Part shown: in pieces, positions 9,796 through 20,200 of the stretch
Numbering within the stretch: the stretch's first letter is position 1
Layout of the letters: each line of letters opens with the position of its first letter
Made by a program: the position numbers and the translations under genes
Source: Ruegeria lacuscaerulensis
GTDB lineage: Bacteria; Pseudomonadota; Alphaproteobacteria; Rhodobacterales; Rhodobacteraceae
Direction of reading: 5' to 3'
Length of the DNA stretch: 64,000 nucleotides
Assembly (NCBI RefSeq): GCF_013034685.1
Contig: NZ_WQGO01000002.1
Location: 657,086-721,085 of the forward strand
Notes under the pieces: generated by a model
Told to the model about the DNA's origin: nothing
The model's input: the letters and a program-made list of their open reading frames with translations, nothing else
The model's database searches: none

Positions 9796-11225
9796 TGGGT
9801 ATCCTCCTGCACCAACAGGACTTCGATCCGGCGGTTGGTGGCGCGGCCTTCACGGGTGGAATTGTCGGCAATCGGGTCACTGTCGGCCCGGCCTTCGGCG
9901 CTGAGGCGATCGGGGTCGGTCAATTCGGGCGACATCTTATTCATCACCGATTTTGCGCGCGCCAGCGACAAGGCGAGGTTGGATGGAAAGCGCGCTGACC
10001 GGATTGGTACATTGTCCGAATGTCCGGTCACGATCACCGTGCCCGGCTCGGCATTCAACGCCACGGCGACCCGGCGCACCGGCTCTTGGAATTTGTCTTG
10101 CAGACTGTCCGAGCCTGACCCGAACATGCCCGACCCCTTGATGCGGATGACCAGCGTATTGCCTTTCTCAAAAACCTCGACCAGCCCCTCATCAATCTCG
10201 GGCTGAAGGAATTCGACGACCTTCGCGATCTGAGGTTGCGCCTGCGGAGGTGGCGGAGGTGGCGGTGGCGCGCGGCGCTGCAACTCGGTCACCGGGCCCG
10301 CGTCAATCACCGACATCTGTCCCACAAGATTTTCGGTCTTGTTCGACAAAACGTAAGACAGGCCGCTGAATTCGATCACCAGCAACAGCGCCGTCACGCC
10401 TAGCGCGATCCAGACCGGCTTCCACATGCTAAGCGCGCGGTAAGGCTTGTCCACGCCTTCCCAATGCGGGGCCAGATCACGTTCGACAGGGCCACGTTGC
10501 GCTCGGATGACCCGCGCCAAGCCCTGCCGGATTTGCAAGTGCTTATCCGGGCCGCCTTGTTCGACCCGCAAGCGGCCTTCAAAGCCAAGCGACAGGCACA
10601 TGTAGACGAATTCCAGCAGCTCAATATTGTTCGCAGGCTCCTGTTCCAGCCGCGCCAAAAGGTCGTAGAACCGATCCCCGCCCACTGTTTCTCGGTGGAA
10701 GGTGCCAACAAGTGATTGCGTCGCCCAACTAGACTGACCGCCCCACGGCGTGTTCAGCACGACATCATCCAGCGTCGCACATAGAGCATAACGCGCCACC
10801 TTGACCGATTGCGCTGGGATGCCCGCCTGTAGGGCGGCATTTTCAAAGCTGCGCACCTCGGCCACCACGCTTTGGCGCAGCTTGTCAGGGTCCATGTGCT
10901 GGGCGCGGTTGCGTATACGACTGATCAGCGAAAACAAAGGCGCGGCGCAGGCGTTCAGCCGGTTCATCCCGGTTGCGGCCACCTGTTCCCCACCGCCTTG
11001 TGGCGGGCGCGACTGTGGGGCCTGCGCCGGTGGCACGCCATATCCGCCCCCATCTGCGGCAGGCTGTGGCTGTGGCGCTTCCATCGGCTCGGGGTAGCCC
11101 GCCGGTTGCTGAGGCGCGGCAGGTTGTTGCGGCATGGTCCCGGCCTGACGTCGTCCACCCGGATTGGGGCGGATGACCGTCTTATCTGTATCGTCCGGTT
11201 CGGCAAAAGGATCGTTGTCGGACAT
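9792..11225 (-). CDS. tssL: T6SS membrane-complex protein TssL with C-terminal OmpA domain (ImpK)
   Basis: The order is a Pro/Gln-rich N-terminal tail, a DotU domain (about 85-250), one membrane segment (VWIALGVTALLLVIEF), a short polyproline hinge and a periplasmic OmpA domain with VIVTGHSDNVPI and EGRATNRRIEVLLV. The peptidoglycan-binding domain makes this the extended form of TssL. The tail carries DKTVIRPNPGGRR (Thr16), resembling the N-terminal site on Agrobacterium TssL that PpkA phosphorylates and Fha binds. The gene overlaps tssM by four bases and lies 93 bases after tssK. Confidence 0.95.
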   Translation of the reverse strand: MSDNDPFAEPDDTDKTVIRPNPGGRRQAGTMPQQPAAPQQPAGYPEPMEAPQPQPAADGGGYGVPPAQAPQSRPPQGGGEQVAATGMNRLNACAAPLFSLISRIRNRAQHMDPDKLRQSVVAEVRSFENAALQAGIPAQSVKVARYALCATLDDVVLNTPWGGQSSWATQSLVGTFHRETVGGDRFYDLLARLEQEPANNIELLEFVYMCLSLGFEGRLRVEQGGPDKHLQIRQGLARVIRAQRGPVERDLAPHWEGVDKPYRALSMWKPVWIALGVTALLLVIEFSGLSYVLSNKTENLVGQMSVIDAGPVTELQRRAPPPPPPPPQAQPQIAKVVEFLQPEIDEGLVEVFEKGNTLVIRIKGSGMFGSGSDSLQDKFQEPVRRVAVALNAEPGTVIVTGHSDNVPIRSARFPSNLALSLARAKSVMNKMSPELTDPDRLSAEGRADSDPIADNSTREGRATNRRIEVLLVQEDTQ

Positions 11226-11318
11226 GATCTACCTGCTTCCTCACAGCGCCCGCATAGTCCAGTGGTCCACGCAAGCAACCCCATCAATTTGTTTCGTACC
11301 AATCAGCGGCCCGGACGG

Positions 11319-12659
11319 CTACTGATTGCGGATCGCCCACAGCTCCATCTGCAAGCCGGGATATTGCCCCGACACATGCACCGCGATCCCGCCCGAAGTG
11401 GTCATCTTGCTCCAATACGGGCTGGCTGCGTCCAGTTCGAAATAGACCACGCCCGAATGGTACGGGATCTGGCGCGGCGCGACCGGCAGCGGGCGCAAGG
11501 TGATGCCTGGCAGGGCCGAGTTCACCAATTGGCGGATTTCCTCAACCGGGCCGGTCTTGGCCTGACCCGCGAAGTGCCGCCGCACGTCTTCGGCGGGGAT
11601 ATCCGCATTAACTGCCAGCACAAATCCGGCCGAGCCGATCAGCTTGCGATCAGCAATCACACCGACGCTAATGCCGTATTTGCGCGGCTCCAACGGGATC
11701 GAGATCGCCGTCTGCTCCAGCACCGAGCTGAGATATTGGCGCAGCACTCGGATCACCGGGGCAAAGCTTTCGGTCAGGTTGTCGTGCTGGTAGGCGGGGA
11801 ATTGCACTGCTTCTTTCTCGGCGCTCATGAAGGTCGCCAACTCGCCAGCTAGTGCGGCGCAAACGCGGTAGGCGTGTTCGGGATGCACGTTTTCGATATT
11901 GGCGAAATGGCGCACCAGCGGCAGGTTGCGGTTGATCACCATCAACAGAAGGAAATCCGAAATCTCCGCGGCACCCTTGGCAGGTCCGCCTTCGGACAGC
12001 CGCCCGGCCAGCGCCTGCATCCGGTGCGACAGCATTCCCTCAAGCTCGTTCATGAACCCCGCCAGTGCCGGGGCTGCGCGCACATCCAGGACCGAGGGCA
12101 CAAAGCCGCGATCCAGTACAATCTCTTTGTCCGGGCGCACTTCGATGATGCGGGCAATCGGAATGGCCAGCTTGTCGGCCAGATCGTCCACCGCCAGTGC
12201 AAATTGAAGTCGCAGCTTACCAACACCCAGCGTTACCGGCTTTTTCTGCTGGCTCATCACGTCAGTGATTTCCTGCTCGGCGGGACGCAGGCGGCTGACG
12301 GATTGTTCCGCACCGCTCAGATCCACCTCGGACGCGCCTTGGCGCCGCTGCGGTACGGTCAGGTAAACAACGCAATCCTTGATCGTTTCGGGCACTTCCA
12401 AAGCGGGCGGATGGTCTTCGGCCTGCGGTACGCGAAACACCTGCCCGTCCGGCGTCAGCCCTGAACAGGATTTGAGCGCTATTTGCCCGACCTTGAGCAC
12501 CTCGTCATCCAGCTCAAGCGCGCTCAGCCCCCAGGCATAGGGTGTCACCCGGCGCGCAAGCCCGGCCACCAGCGCCTCGGTATACCGGTCGGCCTGCTGG
12601 AAATGGTGGGGCTGCAAAAACAACCCTTCGGTCCAAAGCACCTTGCTGTCCCAGGACAA
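11319..12659 (-). CDS. tssK: T6SS baseplate protein TssK (ImpJ)
   Basis: The 446-residue translation opens with the family hallmark KVLWTEGLFLQPHHFQQADRY. TssK is the trimeric cytoplasmic connector between the baseplate (TssEFG/VgrG) and the membrane complex (TssLM). Its length and end (QMELWAIRNQ) are normal for the family. It lies between fha and tssL on the minus strand, the usual imp order. Confidence 0.95.
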   Translation of the reverse strand: MSWDSKVLWTEGLFLQPHHFQQADRYTEALVAGLARRVTPYAWGLSALELDDEVLKVGQIALKSCSGLTPDGQVFRVPQAEDHPPALEVPETIKDCVVYLTVPQRRQGASEVDLSGAEQSVSRLRPAEQEITDVMSQQKKPVTLGVGKLRLQFALAVDDLADKLAIPIARIIEVRPDKEIVLDRGFVPSVLDVRAAPALAGFMNELEGMLSHRMQALAGRLSEGGPAKGAAEISDFLLLMVINRNLPLVRHFANIENVHPEHAYRVCAALAGELATFMSAEKEAVQFPAYQHDNLTESFAPVIRVLRQYLSSVLEQTAISIPLEPRKYGISVGVIADRKLIGSAGFVLAVNADIPAEDVRRHFAGQAKTGPVEEIRQLVNSALPGITLRPLPVAPRQIPYHSGVVYFELDAASPYWSKMTTSGGIAVHVSGQYPGLQMELWAIRNQ

Positions 12660-12695
12660 TGGCTGCCCTCCCTTGTTATTGCGCCCGTTGGGGCG

Positions 12696-14159
12696 TTACT
12701 TCAGCTTTTCCAGCTGTTCCTTATACGCACGCGCGAATTCCCGGCTGAAGAGATCGTGAAAATCATTCTCGGCCTGATCCGAAATTTCCGCATACATCTT
12801 TTCATACACTTCCCAATATTGGGCCTTCTTACCCTTGAAAAGTGACCCAAGTTTGCCGGAGCCTTCGATTTTCCCGGCCAGCACCTCGGGGTCGAGCCGC
12901 GACAACACGCCTTTGAGCGCGGCCTCCATCCCTGTGACCATGGCGACCTCATGGGCCTTGATATCGTTCAACGCCTCGGCGGTCGCCTCCTCGGAGGCGA
13001 GGTAGCCTTTGACCCGCGGTTTCACCAACGCCTCGATCGCCTGTTCGGCGCTGATCGAAAATTTCAGCGGGTTGTTTCCGCCGGCGCTGATCATGGTCTG
13101 ATCAATCCGGAATTCAGACTTGATCGAGGTACGCGTCATCAGAATTTCGCGCAGACCCGTGATCATTGCCCGTAACACGCGTCCCATCCGGCCCATCGTG
13201 GCGGGCAGATCGGCGTCGTCGATGCGCAGATCGTCCACCTCAAGCGCTTCAAGCAGCGCGCGGGCGGCGGATTGATCGCCACTTGCCGCAGCAGGCGCAG
13301 GCGTTTCGACCACTGTGGGCTCATTTGCAGGCTCGGGCGCAGGCGCCGGTGCCACTGGTTCCGACGGCGGAGGTGGGACCGCCCGCCCGCCCGGTGTTGG
13401 CTTGGCCGGTGGAGCGGCAGGTTCCGGCGGTGGCGCGGCGAACGGGTCCGAAGAGGACGGCTCTGGCGGCGACAGGAAATCGTCATCCCAATCGTCGGGG
13501 ATCAGGTTCGCGCCGTCGCCACTGGTGGGCGCTGAAAACGCATCCGTAGCCGAGGGGTTGTGCATCGGGTCGCTCGCCCCCATGCCCTGATGCGCATCCG
13601 CCGGTTTGGCAAAGAAAGGGTCATCATCACCCAATGGTGGCAGCAGTTCGTCCATGGGATCAGGCGTTGCGATCTGGCCCGGCCCTTTGGGGGCTTCACC
13701 ACCCAGCAGGTCGTCCAGAAAATCCCCGCCCGGCGAGGACGCGTCCAGCAAATCCAGGGGATCCGGCGCGTTTTGCGACTGTCCGGGCGAGACATTGCCC
13801 TGCTGCATCGGCTGTGGGATCATCTCTTCGAACGAAGGCAGATCGGCACCGATCTCGACCACCATCTCATAACCGCCCGCCGTCAGCACATCGCCATTGT
13901 TCAGCGGCGTCGGCGTCCGACCCAAAGCAATCTTGGAATAGTTCAGAAAGGTCCCGTTGGTCGACAGGTCCACGATCACCACGTTGCCATTGTGATCCTC
14001 GATCACGAAATGGTTCTTGCTGAGCGTCCGCTCGGGGTCGGGCAAAACAAGATCATTGGCCGGACCACGCCCTACGGTCAGCGATCCCCCCTGCATCGAT
14101 ACAGGACGCCCGTCGCCCGGCACGACGCCGGTGGATTGGAATTTGAGCGTGACCGTCAT
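12696..14159 (-). CDS. fha: T6SS FHA-domain protein (Fha/TagH, ImpI)
   Basis: The N-terminal FHA domain (about residues 20-100 of the ATG-14159 form) shows GRGPANDLVLPD, SKNHFVIED and STNGTFLN, the phosphothreonine-binding signature. A long low-complexity Pro/Asp/Ser linker leads to a conserved C-terminal T6SS domain of about 200 residues. In PpkA-controlled systems Fha is the phospho-reader that triggers assembly. The frame is open 20 codons further upstream, but that would overlap the PAAR gene; the ATG at 14159 lies just after the PAAR stop and starts directly at the domain. It is 487 residues long. Confidence 0.9.
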   Translation of the reverse strand: MTVTLKFQSTGVVPGDGRPVSMQGGSLTVGRGPANDLVLPDPERTLSKNHFVIEDHNGNVVIVDLSTNGTFLNYSKIALGRTPTPLNNGDVLTAGGYEMVVEIGADLPSFEEMIPQPMQQGNVSPGQSQNAPDPLDLLDASSPGGDFLDDLLGGEAPKGPGQIATPDPMDELLPPLGDDDPFFAKPADAHQGMGASDPMHNPSATDAFSAPTSGDGANLIPDDWDDDFLSPPEPSSSDPFAAPPPEPAAPPAKPTPGGRAVPPPPSEPVAPAPAPEPANEPTVVETPAPAAASGDQSAARALLEALEVDDLRIDDADLPATMGRMGRVLRAMITGLREILMTRTSIKSEFRIDQTMISAGGNNPLKFSISAEQAIEALVKPRVKGYLASEEATAEALNDIKAHEVAMVTGMEAALKGVLSRLDPEVLAGKIEGSGKLGSLFKGKKAQYWEVYEKMYAEISDQAENDFHDLFSREFARAYKEQLEKLK

Positions 14160-14169
14160 TCTTCTGTCT

Positions 14170-14475
14170 TCATCCTCCGACCAGCACGGTAAATTCACCT
14201 TTGACGATGGGCCCGCCACAGGCGCATGTATCCATCACCCGCGCAGCTGGCATCTTGCCAATCAAAACCGTCGCCGAGCCTTTGATGATCGGGTGTGGAA
14301 AGGCGGGTGTGGCCATGTCAAATATTCGCGCCGCAGGCATCTTGCCCACCAACACTGTCGGGCAGCAGGGCGGCAGGATGGGCATCGGCGCAGGCACCGG
14401 CGCGGGGGGCGCAGGCGGTGGCGCCAGAAAGGTACAGGTGTGGAGATCCGCAACGCGGGCCTGAGGAAATCCCAT
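14170..14475 (-). CDS. PAAR-domain spike-tip protein
   Basis: A short protein of 101 residues with the PAAR repeat pattern: GKMPAAR occurs twice, with metal-ligand-like Cys residues near CPTVLVG and DTCACGGPIVKG. PAAR proteins cap the VgrG trimer and carry effectors. There is no C-terminal toxin extension, so effectors must bind separately. It has a three-base gap to the unknown gene upstream and is close to fha downstream. Confidence 0.92.
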   Translation of the reverse strand: MGFPQARVADLHTCTFLAPPPAPPAPVPAPMPILPPCCPTVLVGKMPAARIFDMATPAFPHPIIKGSATVLIGKMPAARVMDTCACGGPIVKGEFTVLVGG

Positions 14476-14477
14476 AT

Positions 14478-15068
14478 CTACTCCTTAGCCTCCAGCTTGC
14501 CGTTTCCACCACGGGCGATATCAAGCCCACGGTCGATCAGCAATTGCACATAGGCATCGAAGTCGCCCTCATGATAACCCATCGCGGTGACATTCATGGC
14601 AAAGGCCAGCGCCTCGGCCGCGCCAAGCGGAGCGGTCATCCCAGCAAGTTCACCTGTACCCAGTGTCCCATCAGCATAAAGCGCGCACATGGCGCAATTT
14701 ATCGTCTCATCATCCGGATCGGCCAAGTCTATCGTCTGTTCGGCCTTTTCACGATTCTCGGGCGTCGGGCGAAAAACCCAAGCCTCAGACGCTGCCAGCG
14801 ACGGCGTGTTGTGTTCAGGCGCCTCGCCGATATAGTCGCGCGCCGCCAGACAGGACCACCATACCCGTTCACGCGGCGGCAGAGCCACGCCCAGCAGTCG
14901 TAGCATGTCAATCGGGGCACCTTTTTCATCTAGCTCAGCCAGAACCACATCCAGAGGCGCACTGGCGGGCGCGTCCAGCTTGGTGCCCAATCGCGCATTG
15001 GCATCGGCCAGCATCCGGGCCGCGGGCATCTGGGGTGTCTTGGTCAAATTGGCAAATCGTTCGCTCAT
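14478..15068 (-). CDS. Unknown small protein between VgrG and PAAR, candidate spike adaptor
   Basis: A cytoplasmic-looking protein of 196 residues with no signal or membrane segment. It contains a WWSCLAARDYI motif, an acidic TIDLADPDDETINCAMCALY stretch and an alanine-rich helix. I think it matches the uncharacterised DUF6931-type proteins found near roseobacter T6SS genes, but this is from memory. Its place between vgrG (11 bases) and PAAR (three bases) is where adaptor/chaperone genes sit in other systems. A role in loading PAAR or effectors onto VgrG is therefore plausible; sequence alone does not prove it. Confidence 0.6.
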   Translation of the reverse strand: MSERFANLTKTPQMPAARMLADANARLGTKLDAPASAPLDVVLAELDEKGAPIDMLRLLGVALPPRERVWWSCLAARDYIGEAPEHNTPSLAASEAWVFRPTPENREKAEQTIDLADPDDETINCAMCALYADGTLGTGELAGMTAPLGAAEALAFAMNVTAMGYHEGDFDAYVQLLIDRGLDIARGGNGKLEAKE

Positions 15069-15079
15069 CCATCCGACCC

Positions 15080-17182
15080 CTAGTTAATCATCGTCACGCC
15101 ACCCTTGAGGGTCAGCATAGCATCGCCGCCGACCGTCGTCAGTGGGCTTTTTGCGTCAAGCTTGGCGTTTGCCTTAACGTTGATCATCGTGCTTTTGACG
15201 GTGATGCTGGTCGGATCCAGCTTGATCGAAGAGGTCCCGACCTTAAGCTCGATCGACTGCATCGCGGTTATTGTGATTTTCCCCGCCTTGGCGTCGACCT
15301 GAATGTTCCCCATTTTCACGGTCGTTGTCTTGTTGCCCTGCTTTATCGTCTCGGTGTTGTTGCCGGTGACGGTTCGGGTGGATTTGCCTTCAACCGTTTC
15401 CGTCTGGTCGGTTTTGATGAAAACGTCCTGATTGCCCTTTTCGATCTTGAACGTGTGATCACCTTCCTTGATCGTCTCATCAACGTCTTTCTTGACCACC
15501 TGGCTTAGACAGCCGTCGCCTCCATTGCCGCCCGTGTCCAACTTGTCATAGCCGATGGTGATGGTCGATTTGTTCTTTACCAACTTTTGGTGATCCTTCT
15601 GTGCCTGAAAGCGCACAAGTTCCGCCCCCGCTTTGTCCTCGAACATCAGTTCGTTGAACGTGTCGGTTTTGCCCTTTTCTGACGACCGGGTCATGATACC
15701 CGACTGCGTCTGGTTTGCTGGCAAATCATAAGGCGGCATCGTTTCGGCATTATACAACATGCCGGTGCAGATCGGCCTGTCGGGGTTGCCCTCTTCGAAC
15801 TGGATGACGACCTCCTGTCCGATCCGCGGGATGTGGATCATGCCCCAGTTCTTACCGGACCACGGGGTGACAACACGCACCCAGCACGAGGTCTTTTCGT
15901 CCTTTTTACCTGCACGGTCCCAGTGGAACTGCACTTTGATCCGGCCATATTTATCGGTGTAGATTTCTTTGCCCGCTGGGCCGGTAACAATTGCGGTGTG
16001 CAATCCGGCAATCTCCGGCCAGGGCGTGGTACGGGCGTTGCGATACTGGACCTTCTTGGGCTGAACGTCGAACTCAACCATATACATTTCGCTGTTGTCT
16101 TCAGGAAACTCCAGCGCACCCGTATCCAGATCCTTTTCGTTCTTTACAAATCCGTAGCCTTCGGTCGTCTGCAAATAGAAGGTGGCCGCCGTGACCAGAT
16201 ATTCCTGGTTCTGATCCTTGTCGGGATGTTCCTTCAGGGTGAAGGTCTTTCCGACCTCCATTGCCCGGACCGAGGCACGACCCCGGCGGCGGTCATATTC
16301 GGTTTCTTCAGCCTCCATCCGAACCTGCGCGCGCGGCTTGCCCTTGTTGGCGTCGCTGTAATGACCGGGCGTGTCGTACAGCTCATATTTATTGTGCTTG
16401 TGATCGGGCGAAAGGATGGTTTTCGACACCGAGGCCATTTTGGCACTGGGTGTCTCAAAATTGAAATCGCCCAAGGCAACGACACCGGGAACGATCTGCT
16501 GCGCGGTGGCCCATTCGGTCACGCTGTCAGACAAGCGCTGTTTGTAGTCGTCGCCCGCCCGGTAAAGCAGGTCTGGCATTCCGTTCAGCGGCGTGTGCCC
16601 CGACAGCCCGTCACACAGGACCAACGTTTCATATTTGTTATTCGCCTTGGCATAGTCGAAGAAGTAATAGATGCCCTCTTCCTGCATCAGGCGTGAGACA
16701 AAGTCGAAATCGGTTTCCCGGTACTGGACGCAATATTCCCGTTGTTCATAAGTTCCGCTCAGCTTCTTCTGGAAATCCGAGAATCCGTGCGCTTTGAAAA
16801 CGTCCTCGATGATCTTGTCGACCGTCATGTTCTGGAAGATGCGGCTGTTGGTGGTCTGTTGCAGCATCCAGAACCACGGGCGCAGCTCGGCCAGCAGATG
16901 CACGAACCCATCCCGCAGCGCCAGCCGTTCAACGCGCACGATCGTGCCGGTGAACTTGCGTTCTTTCCCCTCGCCCGAAGCCATGTGGATCGTCAGGATT
17001 TTGCCCAGCAGCTCTTCCAGCTTGATGGTCTTGTCAGACGACAGCATCTCAACCTGTATCTCGGTCAGCTCGCCCATCTTCTCGTTGATGATCGCGCGGC
17101 GGATGACGAGCTCTTCTTCCTTGTACTTGTAACTGCCGGTGATCCGAAGCGGCCATTCCTTGCTTTGCAGATTGTCAGACAT
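15080..17182 (-). CDS. vgrG: T6SS spike protein VgrG (TssI)
   Basis: A 700-residue VgrG of standard length. The gp27-like part includes RETDFDFVSRLMQEEGIYYFF. It is followed by the gp5 OB-fold region (GRIKVQFHWDR, CWVRVVTPWSGKNWG) and a repetitive beta-needle (EGKSTRTVTGNNTETIKQGN and on). It ends in KGGVTMIN with no extra catalytic domain, so it is structural. It lies 34 bases downstream of the giant sheath-fusion gene. Confidence 0.95.
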   Translation of the reverse strand: MSDNLQSKEWPLRITGSYKYKEEELVIRRAIINEKMGELTEIQVEMLSSDKTIKLEELLGKILTIHMASGEGKERKFTGTIVRVERLALRDGFVHLLAELRPWFWMLQQTTNSRIFQNMTVDKIIEDVFKAHGFSDFQKKLSGTYEQREYCVQYRETDFDFVSRLMQEEGIYYFFDYAKANNKYETLVLCDGLSGHTPLNGMPDLLYRAGDDYKQRLSDSVTEWATAQQIVPGVVALGDFNFETPSAKMASVSKTILSPDHKHNKYELYDTPGHYSDANKGKPRAQVRMEAEETEYDRRRGRASVRAMEVGKTFTLKEHPDKDQNQEYLVTAATFYLQTTEGYGFVKNEKDLDTGALEFPEDNSEMYMVEFDVQPKKVQYRNARTTPWPEIAGLHTAIVTGPAGKEIYTDKYGRIKVQFHWDRAGKKDEKTSCWVRVVTPWSGKNWGMIHIPRIGQEVVIQFEEGNPDRPICTGMLYNAETMPPYDLPANQTQSGIMTRSSEKGKTDTFNELMFEDKAGAELVRFQAQKDHQKLVKNKSTITIGYDKLDTGGNGGDGCLSQVVKKDVDETIKEGDHTFKIEKGNQDVFIKTDQTETVEGKSTRTVTGNNTETIKQGNKTTTVKMGNIQVDAKAGKITITAMQSIELKVGTSSIKLDPTSITVKSTMINVKANAKLDAKSPLTTVGGDAMLTLKGGVTMIN

Positions 17183-17216
17183 TTCCTAATCCTTCCAAAT
17201 CGCGTTGGACACGCCG

Positions 17217-20200
17217 TTATAGATCGGCCAGCAGAGCGGCCAGCTCCGGGTCCATTTCATCATCATCCTCGTCTTCATCGGTGTCGTTATCGAAGGAAGC
17301 AAGGAAGTCGTCCAAATCATCAACATCATCCGACGCGTCATCGTCAGAACCGGTATCGTCGTCCAGCCCCAGATCGTCCAGATTGAAATCCTCCTCGGCG
17401 GGGGTGTCTTCAGACTCAGGTTCCGCGGGGATATCGGGCGACGGCGCCGGGGCGGGAACGCCTGACCATGGCCCCAGAAGTTCTTGTCCTGCAACCGAGT
17501 TGAACGATCCCAGCCGGATCTCATCCCGTCCCTTGACGGAAAGCACCGGCATATAGCCCCGCTGAACCGAATGTTCGTGCTTGTCCAGCGACAGGTTGCG
17601 TTCGGTACAAGGCAACGCCACCTGATCGCCATAGCGGTCGTTGACGAAATGATAGGGCACCCCGCTCAGGCTCATAACCGAGCCGAGGTTCATCGCCTTA
17701 CCATTCTGTTTGAAGGACCGCGCCAGCAGGATCGTTACTAGAACCGCCGGATTGGCCCATAGCATGCCACGCAGACCTTCGGTTTGGGTGAATTCCTCGA
17801 ACTCAAACTCATAGATGGGCTCGGATTTGGCCCCATAGGGCCGACGTAGCAAAAAGCGCGGCGAGGCAAGGCCGACATGCCCGGCCTCAGGCATGGCGCG
17901 GAACGTGTCCCAGGCCTTGACCACTAGCGGGTGGCGGTCCTCTTTCTTGACGTCCAAATAGGCGGGCGTGATTGCGCTGATGAAAGGCGCATCCACATGA
18001 GCGGCGACCCGGCCGATACGTCCCAGCAACTCGGCATGAGGGGGGGTTTCCTCGAACGTATAAAGCCCGATCAGGGCGGAATAGCCGCCGCGCCCGTTTT
18101 CCTCATCCAACGGCTCCTCGGTCAGCAGCCGGACCAAACCGGTCTGCGCCAGATCTTCCTCCGAGGCCAGATCGGCACCAATTTCCTCGGCTGAGACATC
18201 ATAGAGGATCACGTCCAGCGTATCGTCGTCCTCAACGCTGCGCGCGATCAGGTCCAGACTGCGCCACTGCGCCTCGATCGACTGGAATTCGGGATGATGC
18301 AGAACCATGCGCATCGCCGCACTCAGCGCCTCATCCACTGCTGTTTTCATCGCCGCAACGTCCGGGCTTGGTAGTTTGCGAATATGCGGCCCGACCACCC
18401 GTTTCAGTAGATCATCCACCGGAGAAGGCTGCGCCAGCTCTCCGTCCGTGTCCCCGATCAGCTTCTGAAAATCGCTGAGCTTCAAGTCGGCCCGCACGGT
18501 ATTGCCACCCGAAGTCTTGCGCGGTGGAACCACGGCCCGTCCGAATTCCTCGCCCCAAGCGGTCAATTGCTTCGCCGCATGTTCGGCGGTTGCCCCGGCC
18601 CCAAGCTGGCTTTTCAGGCCCGACAGCCCTTCGAACAGCTCGACCTTTTCATAAAGTTCGTCAGGGTGCAGATCGTCCAGTTCGGTCAGCTTGACCTCGA
18701 TCCCCGCGCCGTCCTTGCCGATAGGCAGAACCAGCGTGGTGGCAAAGCCTGAGATCACATCTTCGACCGTATCGGGGTCCAGTAGGATCGGCGCGCGCGC
18801 AGCCAGCGCATCGCCTGTTTCCATCTGCCCCCGTGCCGCCCGACCCGAGAAATCGCCAAAGATGGCAATGCGGAACCGGCTGCGTTTCAACTGTTCAGGC
18901 TCGGGCCGGTCGGCGCTCATACGGCCGAAGGCCAGCACCGGTTCACCATCCGGTTGGGCCCCGTCCGGCGTCGGGGCGTCATCTGTATCATCATCCTCGG
19001 CCAGCAGACTGTCGAGGTCGAAATCGTCCGTATCGTCCGAGGCAGGCTCGTCGTCATCGCCCAGCAAGCTTTCCAGATCGAACTCATCCCCGTCGTCCGC
19101 TTCGTCCGCGTCATCGGCCAGCAGGCTATCGAGGTCCAGATCATCGTCAGAGGTGTCATCCGCCAGAAGCGCATCCAGATCATCCTCTGGCGTGTCTTCA
19201 TCCTCTGCTGTCAGATCATCCAGCAGACCGTCGAGGCTGGTGTCTTCGTCCTCCTCGGGCGAGTCGTCCGAAAGATCGCTTAGCAGCGCATCCAGATCGT
19301 CTGCTTCGTCCTCCTCTGGCGCGGTATCCGCCAGATCGCCCAGAATATCGTCGAGGTCATCTGCATCCGCCTCCTCTTCAATATCCGGGAGAGCGCTCAG
19401 AATATCATCCGTCTCATCTTCGTCCGCTTCCTCAGAGTCATCGGTAAGATCCGTCAGCAGATCGTCTAGATCCGTGTCATCATCCTCGTCCTCGGTCACA
19501 TCGGGCAAAGACGCCAAGGCGTCATCGGTCGAACTGTCCTCAGCCTCATCATCATCCGACGCCATATCCGCCAGATCACCCAGCAGGTCATCAAGGCTGG
19601 TATCTTCATCTTCCTCGTCGGGCGTCGCGTCACTGAGGTCTGACAAAATATCGTCGGATTCGTCGCCGACTTCGTCGTCGGAGGCCAAATCCGCAAGGTC
19701 GCCCAGCAAGTCATCGAGGCTGGAATCCTCGTCTTCCTCCTCGGGTGCGGCGGCAGCGATACCCGAGAGAATATCTTCGCTGTCATCCGCGTCGTCCTCT
19801 GTTACCGCATCGGGTAGCGAGGCCAAAGCGTCGGCAGCAGAGGTATCTTCAACGTCCTCATCCGGAGCCATATCGGCAAGGTCGCCGAGCAGATCGTCGA
19901 GGCTGGTATCCTCGTCCTCATCCTCAGGTGCGGCGTCAGCAAGCTCCGAGAGGATGTCTTCGCTGTCATCCGCATCTTCCTCCGCGACCACATCGGGTAG
20001 TGAGGCCAGAGCATCGGCAGCAGAAATGTCTTCGTCGTCCCCATCCGGAGCCATATCGGCAAGATCGCCGAGCAGATCGTCGAGGCTGGTATCCTCGTCC
20101 TCATCCTCAGGTGCAGCGTCGGCAAGGTCCGAGAGGATGTCTTCGCTGTCATCCGCATCTTCCTCCGCGACCGCATCGGGTAGCGAGGCCAAAGCATCGG

